Notes under the pieces: model-generated
The model's database searches: none
Told to the model about the DNA's origin: nothing
What the model saw: the letters and a program-made list of their open reading frames with translations, nothing else
Shown: piece after piece, positions 11,519 through 22,397 of the stretch
Layout: each line of letters starts with the position of its first letter
How positions within the stretch are numbered: the first letter of the stretch is position 1
Program-made: the position numbers and the translations under genes
Source: Undaria pinnatifida
Taxonomy: Eukaryota; Sar; Phaeophyceae; Laminariales; Alariaceae
Assembly (NCBI GenBank): GCA_012845835.1
Contig: JABAKD010000005.1
Coordinates: 345,075-409,074, forward strand
DNA length: 64,000 nt
Reading direction: 5' to 3'

Positions 11519-13493
11519 CCGGGGATATCCCGCGTGAAATATGCAAGCCTTGATGATTTGATGGTAAAAGGGTTGAATGCTTTTGAACGAACAATTTCTG
11601 ACGGTACGGCATTGCGGAACCCCCCAAAATGAAATGGGTTGCAAAAACTATGTGCTTTTCGTCGTACACCTCGGCCAAGGGATTGGTTTCGCTGGTTGTA
11701 GTTCTGCTTTAGGTTGAAGCCAGTTGGTTTCGACGTGTATAGCCCCCGCCAGGTGGATATGGTTTTCAGAGCATCCATGCAGTAGCAATAGGTAATGATC
11801 GACCACATTCGGGGCCCTGGCGTGAGCCACTGCTTTGGGAAGCCTTGAATAGTGGGCGTGAGTCGGTCAATGGCGGGTTGTTAGCTGCTTGGAATGGTTC
11901 GCGCGGGCGTGTTTGCCGTGTTCCTCTACTGCGGCGTGAAAACGTTGTTAGGGAGAGTGAGGCGGTCCTGACGGATGAAGGCGCTGGAGCTGGAAACGCC
12001 TTTTGCAGTATGGGATGGAGTCGAAAGAGAGATCGAGAGTGGTGCCTCTTGGATTATCGAATCATTAACCAAACGGCTGGGGGTCGCCGTTTGTCTTATC
12101 TCATCGGCAATCAAATCGGTGACAGCAAAGTCAAAAATTGTGAGCGTTCGCTTGTTCTACCCTATCTCTGTAAATGCTCGCGACGACAGGAAAAAATACA
12201 GAAGGAATCGCGGCCTGTTGCGCAGATACATTAAGAAAATGCGAGAATGGCCAAGTTGCGCCAAATCTGGTGGTGTCGTTTTGCGGCGGGGGCGAGATCG
12301 ATTTGTCGCAGCAGTGACTTCGGCATTTTCTAGAAAAAACAGTGGAACATACGGTTGCTGGTTTGGGAAGGGAGGAAGTTGAAACGGTCGGAAAGGTTGT
12401 AACAGGCGAACCGAGACTAAACAGTTTCAGAAGCTGATCCCATCAAAACAGCAATGGCTGCGGCAGTCCATGGCGGCGCCCCCTCTCTGGCTACCTCCCC
12501 CACACTGAGCTCGAAAATGGACCAGGCAATATCGAAAAGGGGCTGTTTAGATAGCAAGCTGATTCTTGACAGTCTGGTTTGACAGCTTAACTACAAGCCA
12601 TTCACCGACGAGCCATGTCCGCCGACAGTGAATGTGAAGTATAGCTGCCATCGGCAGGAACCCAGAAGCCTTCCCGGCTTTTGAGCCTGACTCGCCAGAC
12701 AGCCCTTTCCGTGTTGTGTTTCTGGGTTTCGTTTGCTCATTTTCCGGTCGCCCCAATTGAGCGCGGTATGTATTATGATGTATTTTATTTTGCAAATATA
12801 CTGGTGGCATAGGCGATATGAATGGTACTTATGGATGATAGCACTTGGGCCTTTCGTGGTCGCGTCAACAAATATCTCACATGTCTGATGCTATCCAATA
12901 TCACGTACCAGTCCTCCGATCCCCTTGCCGCCTCGGTAAGGCATGCTGCGAGGCATGCCGTAGCAGGCTTGTAGCGGGTGGGGGGGATCTTTCTGGCGGG
13001 TGTAAGGCCGGTCTCACCCTCAATGAGTGAAACCTTCTTGCTGCTGCGTGTGGCCGCGAGCCTTGGGCGTGGCGGAAGAGTTGGGTCGTACGTGGTGCGT
13101 TAGGCATGGTCACTTACATTCGCGCGTCGTTTTCGGCAGCAGCGGCGGAGCAGCAATGCTTAATTGGGATGCTCGTGTGCGGAGGCAGGCGCCACCACGA
13201 GCCACACTACGGCGCAGTCTTGGTTCGAGTGGAGGGAACTGCGCCGGCAGGAGGCTGGATTCGACGAAGAAGGAGGAGGGCGACTGAGCGTTGACGGTCG
13301 GGGAAGAGACGGATTGAACTCTCCCTGAACGAGAAATTTTGTTTTCCGCATCAGCACCGCAAGCTGCGAGGAGCATTTTGTTTTGTGGGGCGGGGGAGAA
13401 GGGCAACCGATTGGAATTGAGCGTCAACGCGAGCAAGTGCAAATTCACGGGCAGAGTGGGCTAAAACGATAAGGTGGCCATGGAGAACCTGTT
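11519..13493. other. 3' flank of the sulfotransferase and unassigned GC-richer DNA
   Basis: This region probably contains the 3' UTR. Overlapping frames at 11845-12234 and 11975-12382 (+) are both open but resemble nothing I recognise. The stretch 12850-13450 is richer in G and C than its surroundings, which fits old transposon DNA, but no domain is visible. Confidence 0.35.
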
Positions 13494-13802
13494 TGTTGAT
13501 CCCAACGAAGCGTAGAGGGCTTACCCGTCGAGCTGACGTTAGTGGGGTAGTGGAGTCACCGGTACCAAGACAAGTAAAAGACACAAATATATAGATATAT
13601 ATTACGTTGCTCCTCGCCAAGGTACATCGTCGAGAGAAGACTCACTCGGTAGAAGAAGCACGAGGAGGAGTGGCGGCGAAATACCTAAAATTATTCCACC
13701 ATCCCGATATATCGCTACGATGTAGCCAACTTTTTACTGGAAACCCCTACACAATACTCAACCGTCATAATATCCGCATCATATTCAAGCATACAATCAA
13801 CA
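13494..13802. repeat. Solo or orphan LTR, TGTTGAT...ATCAACA type
   Basis: A 309-bp segment begins TGTTGATCCC and ends ATCAACA (inverted ends). It is a clear relative of 35156-35524: shared blocks include ACGAAGCGTAG, TAGTGGGGTAGTGGAGTCAC, GAGTGGCGGCGAAAT and GCTACGATGTAGCCAACT. No matching flanking duplication is visible, so it is old or rearranged. Orientation is not certain because the ends are symmetric. Confidence 0.65.
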
Positions 13803-14585
13803 GCCTCCCTGCGTCGTAAATGATACGGTATGATGCTGTATTGTCATATCGTCAGGATAGAACGATTCAATAAAAAATACAGTCAATCATTATCCTCCTA
13901 GTACTACTGTGACAAAAAAGATTGCAGCACCATAGTCCTTGACAAGTATTATATAAATCTAGAGGTACAATTCAGGGACAGTATCCAACATCAATCTTCA
14001 AGAATCTAAGATCTAAGTCGTAAAATACTAAGCCCGGAAACAAAAACCCAAATCCGAAATCCAGACCGAAAGCTCAAATCTGACATTTGAATTCCGAAAA
14101 TCCTAAAACTCAGCCTTCCTTATAAAAGTGTTGTCAGCTCCATAGAACAGGCGTGCCAACAAGTGTGATCGGACAGCAGTCTCAAAACCTAATTTCGAAT
14201 TAGACAAACGCCTCCCGGCTGGGTACATACTAAAAATCCATTCAGATTCCAATTGATCAAATCCAGAGCAAAATAATGTCATACGAGACAACGCAATTGT
14301 GAGAAAGTAATATTTCAAAATTCAAAAAACAGTTACTCGCCTCCATAACTACCATGCACTCTCTGAAGGACTGAAATCCAGCTGATATAAGCAGAATAAT
14401 CCGTCAAAAAACAATTCAAATAATCTCGCCAAAACGTTAGTCGTCCTCGGGTTCAGACGTATCAAACTTGTCGAGTTTGAGACCTTTCTCTTACTTGACG
14501 TGCCATAATCCTCTCGAGTGGTCAAGCGAATCCTTCCCCGCACAAGCGGTAACAGGTGGGCGTGACCCATCATTGCAGGAAGAAA
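13803..14585. other. AT-rich decayed DNA
   Basis: No supported gene. Minus-strand frames at 14103-14318 and 14349-14573 are isolated and match no domain I recognise. The position between an LTR and a copia remnant suggests decayed retrotransposon sequence. Confidence 0.35.
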
Positions 14586-14676
14586 GCTAAACGATTCGGC
14601 TCAGCTGGGTCTCATTACGTGGTCAGTTGTGAAAACCATAAACTGATTGCGCAGGGATGACCCCGGGTAGTTTACC
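14586..14676 (+). repeat. Extra copy of the LINE 5' segment
   Basis: CTAAACGATTCGGCTCAGCTG through GACCCCGGGTAGTTTACCAAA repeats, with about 90% identity, the sequence that opens the LINE at 14712-14803. It lies outside the left target-site duplication, so it was already in the target or reflects a complex insertion. Confidence 0.7.
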
Positions 14677-14817
14677 AAAAACCGTTGCCGTCCCCAAGTC
14701 CCAAAAAATAACATCTAAACGATTTGACTCAGCTGGGTCTCATTACGGGACTAGTTGAGAAAACCATAAACAGATTACGCAGGGATGACCCCGGGTAGTC
14801 TACCAAACGCAGAACAT

Positions 14818-16690
14818 CAAGGACGAGGAAGTTCGATTGCAGCGGGATAGTGCCCTCATCCGCGAGCGGTGGATGAGGTGGTTTCACAAACTTCTCAACA
14901 CCAAGTCGCCGACCCTTGATCCGAGCACTGTGGACAAGCTTGAGCAGTGGGCCCCGTGCAGACCACTGGACGATGTCCCGTCGAGGTACCAAGTAGAGGA
15001 GGCGATCCGTGCGTTGGCGAACCGAAAGGCGGTAGGGCTCGATGGTCTCCCGGCCGAGCTCTTGAAGGTTTGGCCGACGAAGGACAACTGAACACCCTCG
15101 AAACCTTCCACGATATTATCGTCGCTGTGTGGGGGGGGGATGGCGTACCGCAACAATGGAAAGATGCAACGATTAAGGTGCTTCATAAAAACAAAGATCG
15201 GACTAAGTGTGGCAATTTTCGTGGCATCTCCCTCGTGGCTGACGCCGGCAAAGTACTCCTTTAAGTCATCGCGGGTCGCCGGAGTGACTATCGCGAACGC
15301 GAAAACATTGTGCCGGAGAACAGTGTGGGTTCAGACCCCAACGCTCGACGGTTGACATGATGTTCGTAGTATAACGACTGCAGGAACTGGCGCAGAAGAA
15401 GGACACCCCCTTACACATGCGCTTTATCGACATCACCAAACATACGATTCCGTCGACCGAACCCTTCTGTGGGATGTTCTTGCTCGTTTTGGCCACCGAG
15501 AATGCTCGCCGTCATCCGCCAATTCCACGACGGTAAGCAAGCATGCGTGCATCTGGATGATGGAGAGTGCTCGGATAAGTTCGACGTGGGGCAAGGTCTT
15601 AGGCAAGGATGCGTGCTCGCGCTGCTGTGTTTTTCACGGCGGTACTGCGTGTGGCCGAGAAGCGCTTCCTTGCCGATGCAGCCATCACGGACAACATGGT
15701 GCAGCTCCAACGAAAGGAGGAAGGCAAGGAGAAGGGCACTTCACGCACAGCCAAAGTCGACGGACGGAGGGGGAAAGAGGGGATGGAGGTGCAGAGATTG
15801 TGGGGTATGCTGTACGCGGACGATGCGGGCATCGTTTCGCGATCATCAGAAGAACTGGAGAGGATGGTGACGGTGATCGTGACTGCGTGCTCGTCATTCG
15901 GGCTTACAGGATCCGAGGCAAGAACAGAGATAGTGTGCCTGGAAACCAATAGCGGTGGGAAGGTGTCCCTCACATTCAATGCAGCCGGCCAGGTATACAA
16001 ACATACAATCGAGTTTGTGTACTTGGGCGGGGCTATCACCGCAGACAGAGACCTTAGCATTGAAATAACGCGGCGTCTTCAAAGGGCCTGGGCCTGCTTC
16101 CAGTGGTACAAGATGAAAATATATAATCGCCCGGGTGTGCGCTTACGGTTGAAAGTGCGGTTGCTGAAAGCTGAGGTGGTCGAGACACGTTTTCACGATT
16201 GCATGACGTGGAGCCCGAAGAAGCGTGACTATGACAGGCTACGACGGGTTCACCGCTCCATCTCCTCCAATGCCTTGCATAACGGAAACGGAAGCGCGGC
16301 GACCACACCCTATCGTACGCCGACGTTCTTGCCAAGACAGATTCTGAGAGCGTAAAAGCGATAGTGCGCAAACGGAGGATATTGTTTGCTGGATTCGTAG
16401 CACGTATGGGAGAGGAGCGTGTGCCACAGAGGGTGATGTTTGGGGAGTTTGTTGGGGGTAAGGGCTACTCAGGGGGCATGAGAAAGACCGGACGGCTCCT
16501 CTGAAAGATGATATGTCGGTCTTTGGAATGAAATTCAAAGGATGGCGAAAGGCTGCTTAGAAGGCTGGCAGATGGTTTCGACGAGAAGAGGAGGGAGATG
16601 AATTGTTCATGCGGAATTGGTATTAAACGGAGAGACGCAAAGTCGCAGAGCGACGCGCAAAGGCTGCGGCAGCGCCATCCACCGTTGGCA
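14818..16690 (+). pseudogene. LINE reverse transcriptase, frameshifted
   Basis: Seen in order: an NIKDEEVRLQRDSALIRERW-type start, [20 protein letters not shown] (about 15008-15067), [31 protein letters not shown], a [18 protein letters not shown]-like block, [10 protein letters not shown] (about 15590-15620), the catalytic [11 protein letters not shown] (YADD box, about 15808-15840), VYKHTIEFVYLGGAI and TWSPKKRDYDRLRR. Known: these are blocks of the RVT_1 domain of non-LTR elements with the usual C-terminal extension. The blocks fall in different frames (breaks near 15090, 15265, 15450 and 15600), and further stops follow 16355. It is a dead copy, and its weakly open frames suggest moderate age. 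Confidence 0.85.
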
Positions 16691-16961
16691 TCTCTACGCG
16701 GCCGGGGGGACGGGGGAGGGGGAAAGGGGGGAAAAGGGGGGGGGAGAAGGTGGGGGTCATGCCGAAGAGACTGTAGTCTGGGTTTGGCCATCATCGTCTT
16801 GAAAGTTATGGGCCTTCTAATGGCGGTCGCAAGAAAGCATAAGACCGCCCTGACTTTTTCGCCATGTTGCGCTCTCTCCCCAGTGCCATTGATGATGCAA
16901 TTGATACCCCCTATGAGCCCAATGCCGTCTTTAGCCAGTTCCTAGGGTCTGCTAGTATGAC

Positions 16962-17175
16962 ATCTTTCTTTCTTTTCTTTTTCTTTTTGTTCTTTTCTTC
17001 TCTTTTCCTTGCCTTGCTTCCTCTTCTTGTCTTGTTTTTACCTGCTTTTCTTGTCTTTTAATTTTATTTTCTTTCTTTTTTCATTTTTTGTTGTTGTTTC
17101 GCTTTCTTTTCTTTTCTTTCCTTTCCTTTATCTTTTTTTCTTTGCTTTGTTTATTTTTTCCTTTTTTTTTCATCC
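16962..17175 (+). repeat. Pyrimidine-rich tract in the LINE 3' region
   Basis: About 210 bp almost entirely of T and C on the plus strand (TTTCTTTTC units). It lies between the end of the LINE ORF and the (CAA)n tail. Confidence 0.85.
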
Positions 17176-17504
17176 AGTTGACTTGCGTCTGTCGTGCGTA
17201 TGCGTCGTGATAGACTTTACGTGTAATATATTCGTGGTAGTCTTTCTTGGATGGCAAGCGGTATAGTCGATTTCTCCAGGCGTCAGTAATGAGACGTATG
17301 CACCGGTATTGACCTGGCACATCGTAGACTGACTCCCGATTTCATTTTCAAATATTTCTGGTCGAGGCATGAATAGCGTCAGCTGTGATATATGCGTGTA
17401 CCATGTTGGGCTGTTTGTGTTTCCCTGGGGTATTTCTCATCTCCAGAGTGACTGGAGCCTGTCCTGTGACCACGAACTTGGTAATGCGAGTTAATGTGAG
17501 AACA

Positions 17505-17558
17505 ACCACAACAACAACAACAAACACAACAACAACAACAAACACAACAACAACAATC
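17505..17558 (+). repeat. (CAA)n / (ACAA)n 3' tail of the LINE
   Basis: ACAACAACAACAAACACAAC-type microsatellite directly before the right target-site duplication. It is preceded by CCTGTGACCACGAACTTGG, which also precedes a similar tail at 41739-41880. Confidence 0.85.
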
Positions 17559-17647
17559 AAAAACCGTTGCCGTCCCCAAGTTCCAAAAACCTCAAACTTC
17601 CTGCTCAAATATAATTGTTCAACAGTAGAAACAGGGAACCTAGCGTA

Positions 17648-17962
17648 CTAAATCATGAGATATTCTACCATTCCCCAAACATCAAATGTTCCATCACAAA
17701 ATCTCGGTGAAAGCGAAAGTACCAACTGCAGTCTCCAGTGTGCCTTCCTCAGTGAATTCGTGTTCCTAGACACCGCTCTCACTGCGTTCGCAATGTCCGG
17801 ACGTGTCTGGTTAGCAAGCCACATCAAGCATCCGACCAGCTCGCGATAAAGGCCAGTCTGTTTGAGACCGTCCTCGAGCGGGTTTGTCCTACCCGAACTA
17901 ACGCATATATCACCATTCACCGCGAACCCCGCAAAAATATATAAAATCCCGCAATAGGTCAC
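17648..17962 (-). pseudogene. Ty1/copia pol remnant (RT to RNase H connection)
   Basis: The minus strand encodes LYRELVGCLMWLANQTRPDI and then ANAVRAVSRNTNSLRKAHW, the block between RT and RNase H in copia polyproteins. The RNase H that should follow is missing because a LINE was inserted just beyond (target duplication 17559-17588). The upstream RT is also absent. No LTRs of its own can be assigned. Confidence 0.75.
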
Positions 17963-18606
17963 TATATTTCAGACTTGACTCGACAACTGTTTGATGCCGG
18001 TATAGCACGAATTCAACCGCGTGTTTCTTGCTGTTTCAGAGTACCGATAGATCAATGCGCAAACGCCTCGCAACGCGTGATGAGGTTGTCATGTTGAGGG
18101 TCAAGTTATTCCGCATGTTCCTTCCCGGAAGAGCGACATGTAGTATCACACTGTTGCAACGAGTGTTAGACCATGCTGCTACTTGGTAAGCTACCGTGAT
18201 AAAGAAATAACGATCCTTTAAACTGTTCTGCAACCTTGATTAAAACGCGTATATATAGGATACGGTTTCAGGTGAACTCCATAACGAACGCAGGAATGTT
18301 GACTATCTTCGTTTGTACTCAAAATGCTCGTATACTACGTACCTGGTACATGAAATGTTTGTGCACCTAACTGTGAACTATAAAAACCTTATAATCTACC
18401 CCATTCCCCCTGCTCAATATTTTTTGTCCGGCATACAGCAGACACCGCTTACTACAACACTCTGCACACGCACACGATAAGGGCGAGGGGGGTTGAGGGG
18501 GCGATCTAACAAAAGGAGGCTTGAACATGATCAAAATCCTATCATCAATCATTGTCAAGCAAAGCATGTCAGACTAAATTATCATATTCATGATACAGTA
18601 GGCACA
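17963..18606. other. Decayed DNA upstream of gypsy element 1
   Basis: No gene or repeat that I can name. A minus-strand frame at 18036-18233 has no recognisable domain. Confidence 0.3.
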
Positions 18607-18610
18607 ACCG

Positions 18611-18879
18611 TGAAAAAATACGGCCTCGAAAGGCCTGTAAGTATCCGAATTCGACATCATCTGGATGAGTTTCGTATGATAAGGTTGGCGTTTTATGTTC
18701 GGGAAAGTTAGGAAGTAGGTCGGAGGCACGTGCCTCCGATCTTACAAGCTATCCCGGACTCTGGGGGAAACGAATAAAGCTACGTCTCTACTAAGGACAA
18801 GAAAGTGAGTACTCTCCAAGGACCTGCTCAATTGGCAGACCTGCAGGGGGCACTCTGCGTCCCCACCTATAACATGACA
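18611..18879 (+). repeat. 5' LTR of gypsy element 1
   Basis: Begins TGAAAAAATACGGCC (original TGTTAAGATACG in the other copies) and ends AACATGACA. It contains the 20-bp perfect palindrome TCGGAGGCACGTGCCTCCGA at 18720-18739 with a CACGTG core, and a polyadenylation-type signal AATAAA near 18774. The 269-bp length equals the other two copies. Confidence 0.88.
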
Positions 18880-20429
18880 TGTGGCGTCGACGACCTCGAT
18901 ATGCTTATGTAGCGGCGTTTCTCTGATCTCTCCGATGTTTGTTTTCGTAGCGATTTTGCTTTTGCTTTCCATCGAACCCACAACCCCTGTTCCTTCTCGG
19001 GTGGCTTCTCAATGGAGGGAGCCCCCTTCCTCCCACAACGGCGACAACAACAGCAGTGCGATGGCAGGGGCCCCTCCTGTTGGTCGCCGGGCACGTACCA
19101 CAATGACGACACCTTCCAAGTACGTGCGGACGACACTGCTCTGCCGAGCACACTCCTCGTCTCGGATTTAGGTCCCTCCTGTTGGTAGCTGGGCATGCAC
19201 CACACAGACGATACCTTCCGAGTTCGTGCGGACGACACTGCTCTTCGGAGTACACTCCTCGTCCCGGCCTTTAGTCGCACCAGTTCACCACCAGTTGGTC
19301 ATAGACCACTCCGTAGTGAAACTGCCCGAGCCCCACCCATCAGACTTGTTTGCTCCGCGCTCTGCCAGCATGTTGCACAGCACATCTCCGCGAGTTGCCA
19401 GCACAAGCCCCAAGATCGGCCATCGACTTGTACTTTTTTTGCGCTTCGGGGCTCTGAGGCATATATGCACGACACGCCACGGACAAGCATACTTGAATCA
19501 ACCCTTTGAATGACCATCGACGATGACTTCGCTTGCTGGGAGAGCCCATCGACCAGCATACACCTTTGCTGTCGGAGCCAGACCGCCCTTCGCGGAACAC
19601 CCTTGGACTACGGGTGCCATGCTCTAGGAGCTCATGTCGGGGCTCCTTCCTTGTGATCCTACCTGGGAAGGAACAGGCGGTGCTGTTGGAATGTTTGGGC
19701 TTTTTCGTTTGGCGAATTTTCCAGTACACGCATTATCGTATGAATTTCAGTACATACGTCGATCCGTCTTGCGCGTCGGACAAATTGCTGCTCCCTTTCT
19801 GCCGAAAATAGTACAGCTACTAATTTGACGCAGCTCGGACCCCTCTCCGATCTTTCTCGATCAACAGCGTTCCACTACTGTGCGTCACGTAGCTTCAACC
19901 ACCATTATGTTTGCAGAGGTACCAACTACGGCGCAGCATAATGGGCTCGCTGTCAATGCATGCCATTTACCGCCGGATTCTCTGCTGTAGAATTCACTGT
20001 ACAGCAGCCAAGTCGCCTACTTTGCTCCTGCCCATCAACCACATGGCTCGACCCTTCACTGCCCCAGCGTCCACAGGTACAGCACCGCAGCTCTGACACC
20101 CTCCACTGCTGTGCGAGTGCTCCTTGCAAGTTCGATTCGATAGTTTTTTTTTCGTCCTGGCCCCCCGTGACTAGAACTCGAATCTAGTGAACGCTGAAAC
20201 TCTGTGCTGGGTTTTTTGGGCAAGGCTGTTGGCGTGTGCGATGCCCTATATTCCACCATTCATGGGTACGCGGGGACTATAATACCACTTTTTGTGTGGG
20301 CACAGCTGCGACCGTGCGGCACTCTGCAATGCTGTCAACGTAACTGTCCCTTTATCGGTGGGAGTGGGTACGGAATTTTCTTCCAGCTGTCCGGGCGTTA
20401 GGCCGTCTTCCTGGCGGTACATGTGCTGC

Positions 20430-20590
20430 CCCTCCACAATGCTGCTAGAATAAATGCTGCAAAAAAACATTACAGGGTTCTACAACGCTGCTAGGATAAA
20501 TGCTGCAAATTTTTTTACAGGGTTCCACGATGCTGCTGGGATAAATCCTGCAATTTGTTTTGTAGCTGCCACGACGGATACTGTCAGTTG
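20430..20590 (+). repeat. Leader repeat a, about 55-bp units
   Basis: Three copies of a unit containing GCTGCTAGGATAAATGCTGC followed by a T-rich run and ACAGGGTTCCACGA. Related array in element 2 at about 62680-62890. Confidence 0.8.
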
Positions 20591-21039
20591 CAATAAGGTT
20601 CACAGTTGGCGGAGATGCTGAGCACTATACTACTGTAGGCGTAAACGCTACCTTTTTGCTGCTGTCGGTACATGTGTTGCCCTTCACGATAATGCTAGCG
20701 CCTACGCTGGAATTTTTTTCTTCTTATCTGCACATAATCGGACAGCTACTGCCCGTTACAGAGCGCTTACTACAGTTCGCGGAGATACTGCGCTTCACGG
20801 GTTTTAATAGTGCAGTGGGGACCAGCCTGTTTGATGCGGTACCTTTGGGGGCAAACAGCCTTGCTATTCGACTGTGGGCGTACTCATCTTTTCTACAGCT
20901 GGTGTTGGTACTACACTACCCATCTTGGTGCGGTTGAAATTGCCGTTACCTGTTAACACAGCAGAGATACTGCAGCAATCAGTACTACTGTAGGCGCGAC
21001 CGTCCCCCTTTAGTGCGGTCGGGGGTAACTACCTTGTTC

Positions 21040-21420
21040 GGGGGGTTATACTGCCCGCTTTTTATACGGTTGGTGCGCGAACCTATACGGCTGTCCTACC
21101 CCCCCCTACACTACTGTAGGGGGCGATGCTGCCCGTGTTTATACGGTTGGCTGCACGATCGTTCACTGTGCTACCCCCCCCCCTACACTACTGTTGGGGC
21201 AGATGCTGCCCATTTTTTTTACGGTTGGCTGCGCGATCGTTCACTGTGCTACCCCCCTCCCTACACTACTGTTGGGGCGGATGCTGCCCGTTTTTCATAT
21301 GGTTAGTGCGCTATCCTCTACAGTCATACCCCCCCTACACTACTGTGGGGGTAGATTCTGCCCGTGTTTTATACGGTCGGCGTGTTGGGCGACTCGTAGC
21401 CGTGCTTCCCCCCTACACTA
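21040..21420 (+). repeat. Leader repeat b, about 75-80-bp units
   Basis: About five copies with GATGCTGCCCGTTTTT, TACGGTTGG and a CCCCCCTACACTACTGT block. Related array in element 2 at about 61545-61880. Confidence 0.85.
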
Positions 21421-21960
21421 CACCTAGGGTAAATTCTGCCTGGTTTGGTGCGATGAGTGTCACCGCGTTGGGTGACCTTTCACTGTGCTACCCCCCTACA
21501 CTACACTTAGGTTAAACGCTCCCTGTTTTGCTGCGATGGGTGTCGGCGTGTTGGGCGACCCTTCACTGTGTTTCCACCCCTGCACTACACCTCGGTTAAA
21601 TGCTGCCTGTTTTGGTGCGACTAGTGTCGGCGTGTTGGGTGACCTTTCACTGTGCTACCCCCTTACACTACACTTAGGTTAATGCCGCCTATTTTGGTGC
21701 GATGAGTGTCGGCGTGTTGGGCGACCCTTCACTGTGCAACCCCCTACGCTACACCTAGGTTGAATGCTGCCTGTTTTAGTGCGATGAGTGTCGGCGTGGT
21801 GCGCGTCCCTTCACTGTACTACCCCCTACGCTACACCTAGGTTGAATGCTGCCTGTTTTGGTGCGATGAGCGTCGACGTGTTGGGCAAACCTTCATTGTG
21901 CTCCCCCCTACACTGCATCTGGGGTAAATGCTGCCTGTTTTGGTACGATGAGCGTGAGCG
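21420..21960 (+). repeat. Leader repeat c, about 82-bp units
   Basis: About seven copies with TGCTGCCTGTTTTGGTGCGA, GTGTCGGCGTGTTGGGCGAC, CCTTCACTGTGCTACCCCC and CTACACCTAGGTT. The same unit occurs in element 2, where the spacing between copies is exactly 82 bp. Confidence 0.88.
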
Positions 21961-22397
21961 TTTTGGGCGACGCTTTCCTGTGCTACCCCCCCGCCTAGAT
22001 TAAATGATGCCCATTCAAGTGCGATGGGTGCAGACGTACCTTTACTGTGATGCACCCCCTGCACTGCGGTTAGGGTCAGTGCTGCCCATTTTTGGCTGAT
22101 TTTACTGCGGTTCGTGCGGGCGTTACCCGTATACCCTACGGTCAGACTGGGCGCTGCTCTTATGTTGCTGTACTTGTTTTTATACGGGTAGTTGGCGTGG
22201 CTGCTACCATCACTAATGCTGCACGGAGTCGAGGCCCATGTCTTACTATTTGCTGAAACACAGATATACCGCTACTTGCAGCGGGGACACCAAAACAGTA
22301 CATCTGCCTCCATAGCTTCTTTACGCGTCGTTCCCATCCCGCCACCTTCCCCCACACCCCCTCCTTCCGCTGTTCTCCATACAGACAACAAGCAACA

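Larger units (their letters stand above)
14707..17558 (+). mobile_element. 5'-truncated non-LTR retrotransposon (LINE) with (CAA)n tail
   Basis: The element is bounded by a near-identical direct repeat, CCGTTGCCGTCCCCAAGTYC with its flanking A runs, at about 14677-14706 and 17559-17588. It carries a decayed RT ORF, a pyrimidine-rich 3' region and a terminal (CAA/ACAA)n tract at 17505-17556. That is the layout of target-primed integration. Only the RT-side half of the coding region is present, and no endonuclease domain is visible. The right flank is a copia remnant on the minus strand. Confidence 0.8.
18880..22397 (+). other. Long repeat-rich leader of gypsy element 1
   Basis: About 3.5 kb separates the LTR from the gag start. 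The first 1.5 kb (18880-20400) is unique and is matched in inverted form at the right end of the window (about 62900-64000). The rest is tandem repeats, listed separately. Frames inside are short and change between the two copies, so it is probably untranslated. Confidence 0.75.

Noticed and set aside
11845-12382. Two overlapping plus-strand frames as an exon
   Set aside because: Both frames are open over the same DNA, no motif is present and junction signals are absent.
20170-20200. tRNA-like T-arm (CTAGA-TTCGAGT-TCTAG on the minus strand) in the gypsy leader
   Set aside because: No matching 5' acceptor strand or anticodon arm, and the loop is altered in element 2 (about 63135-63160).
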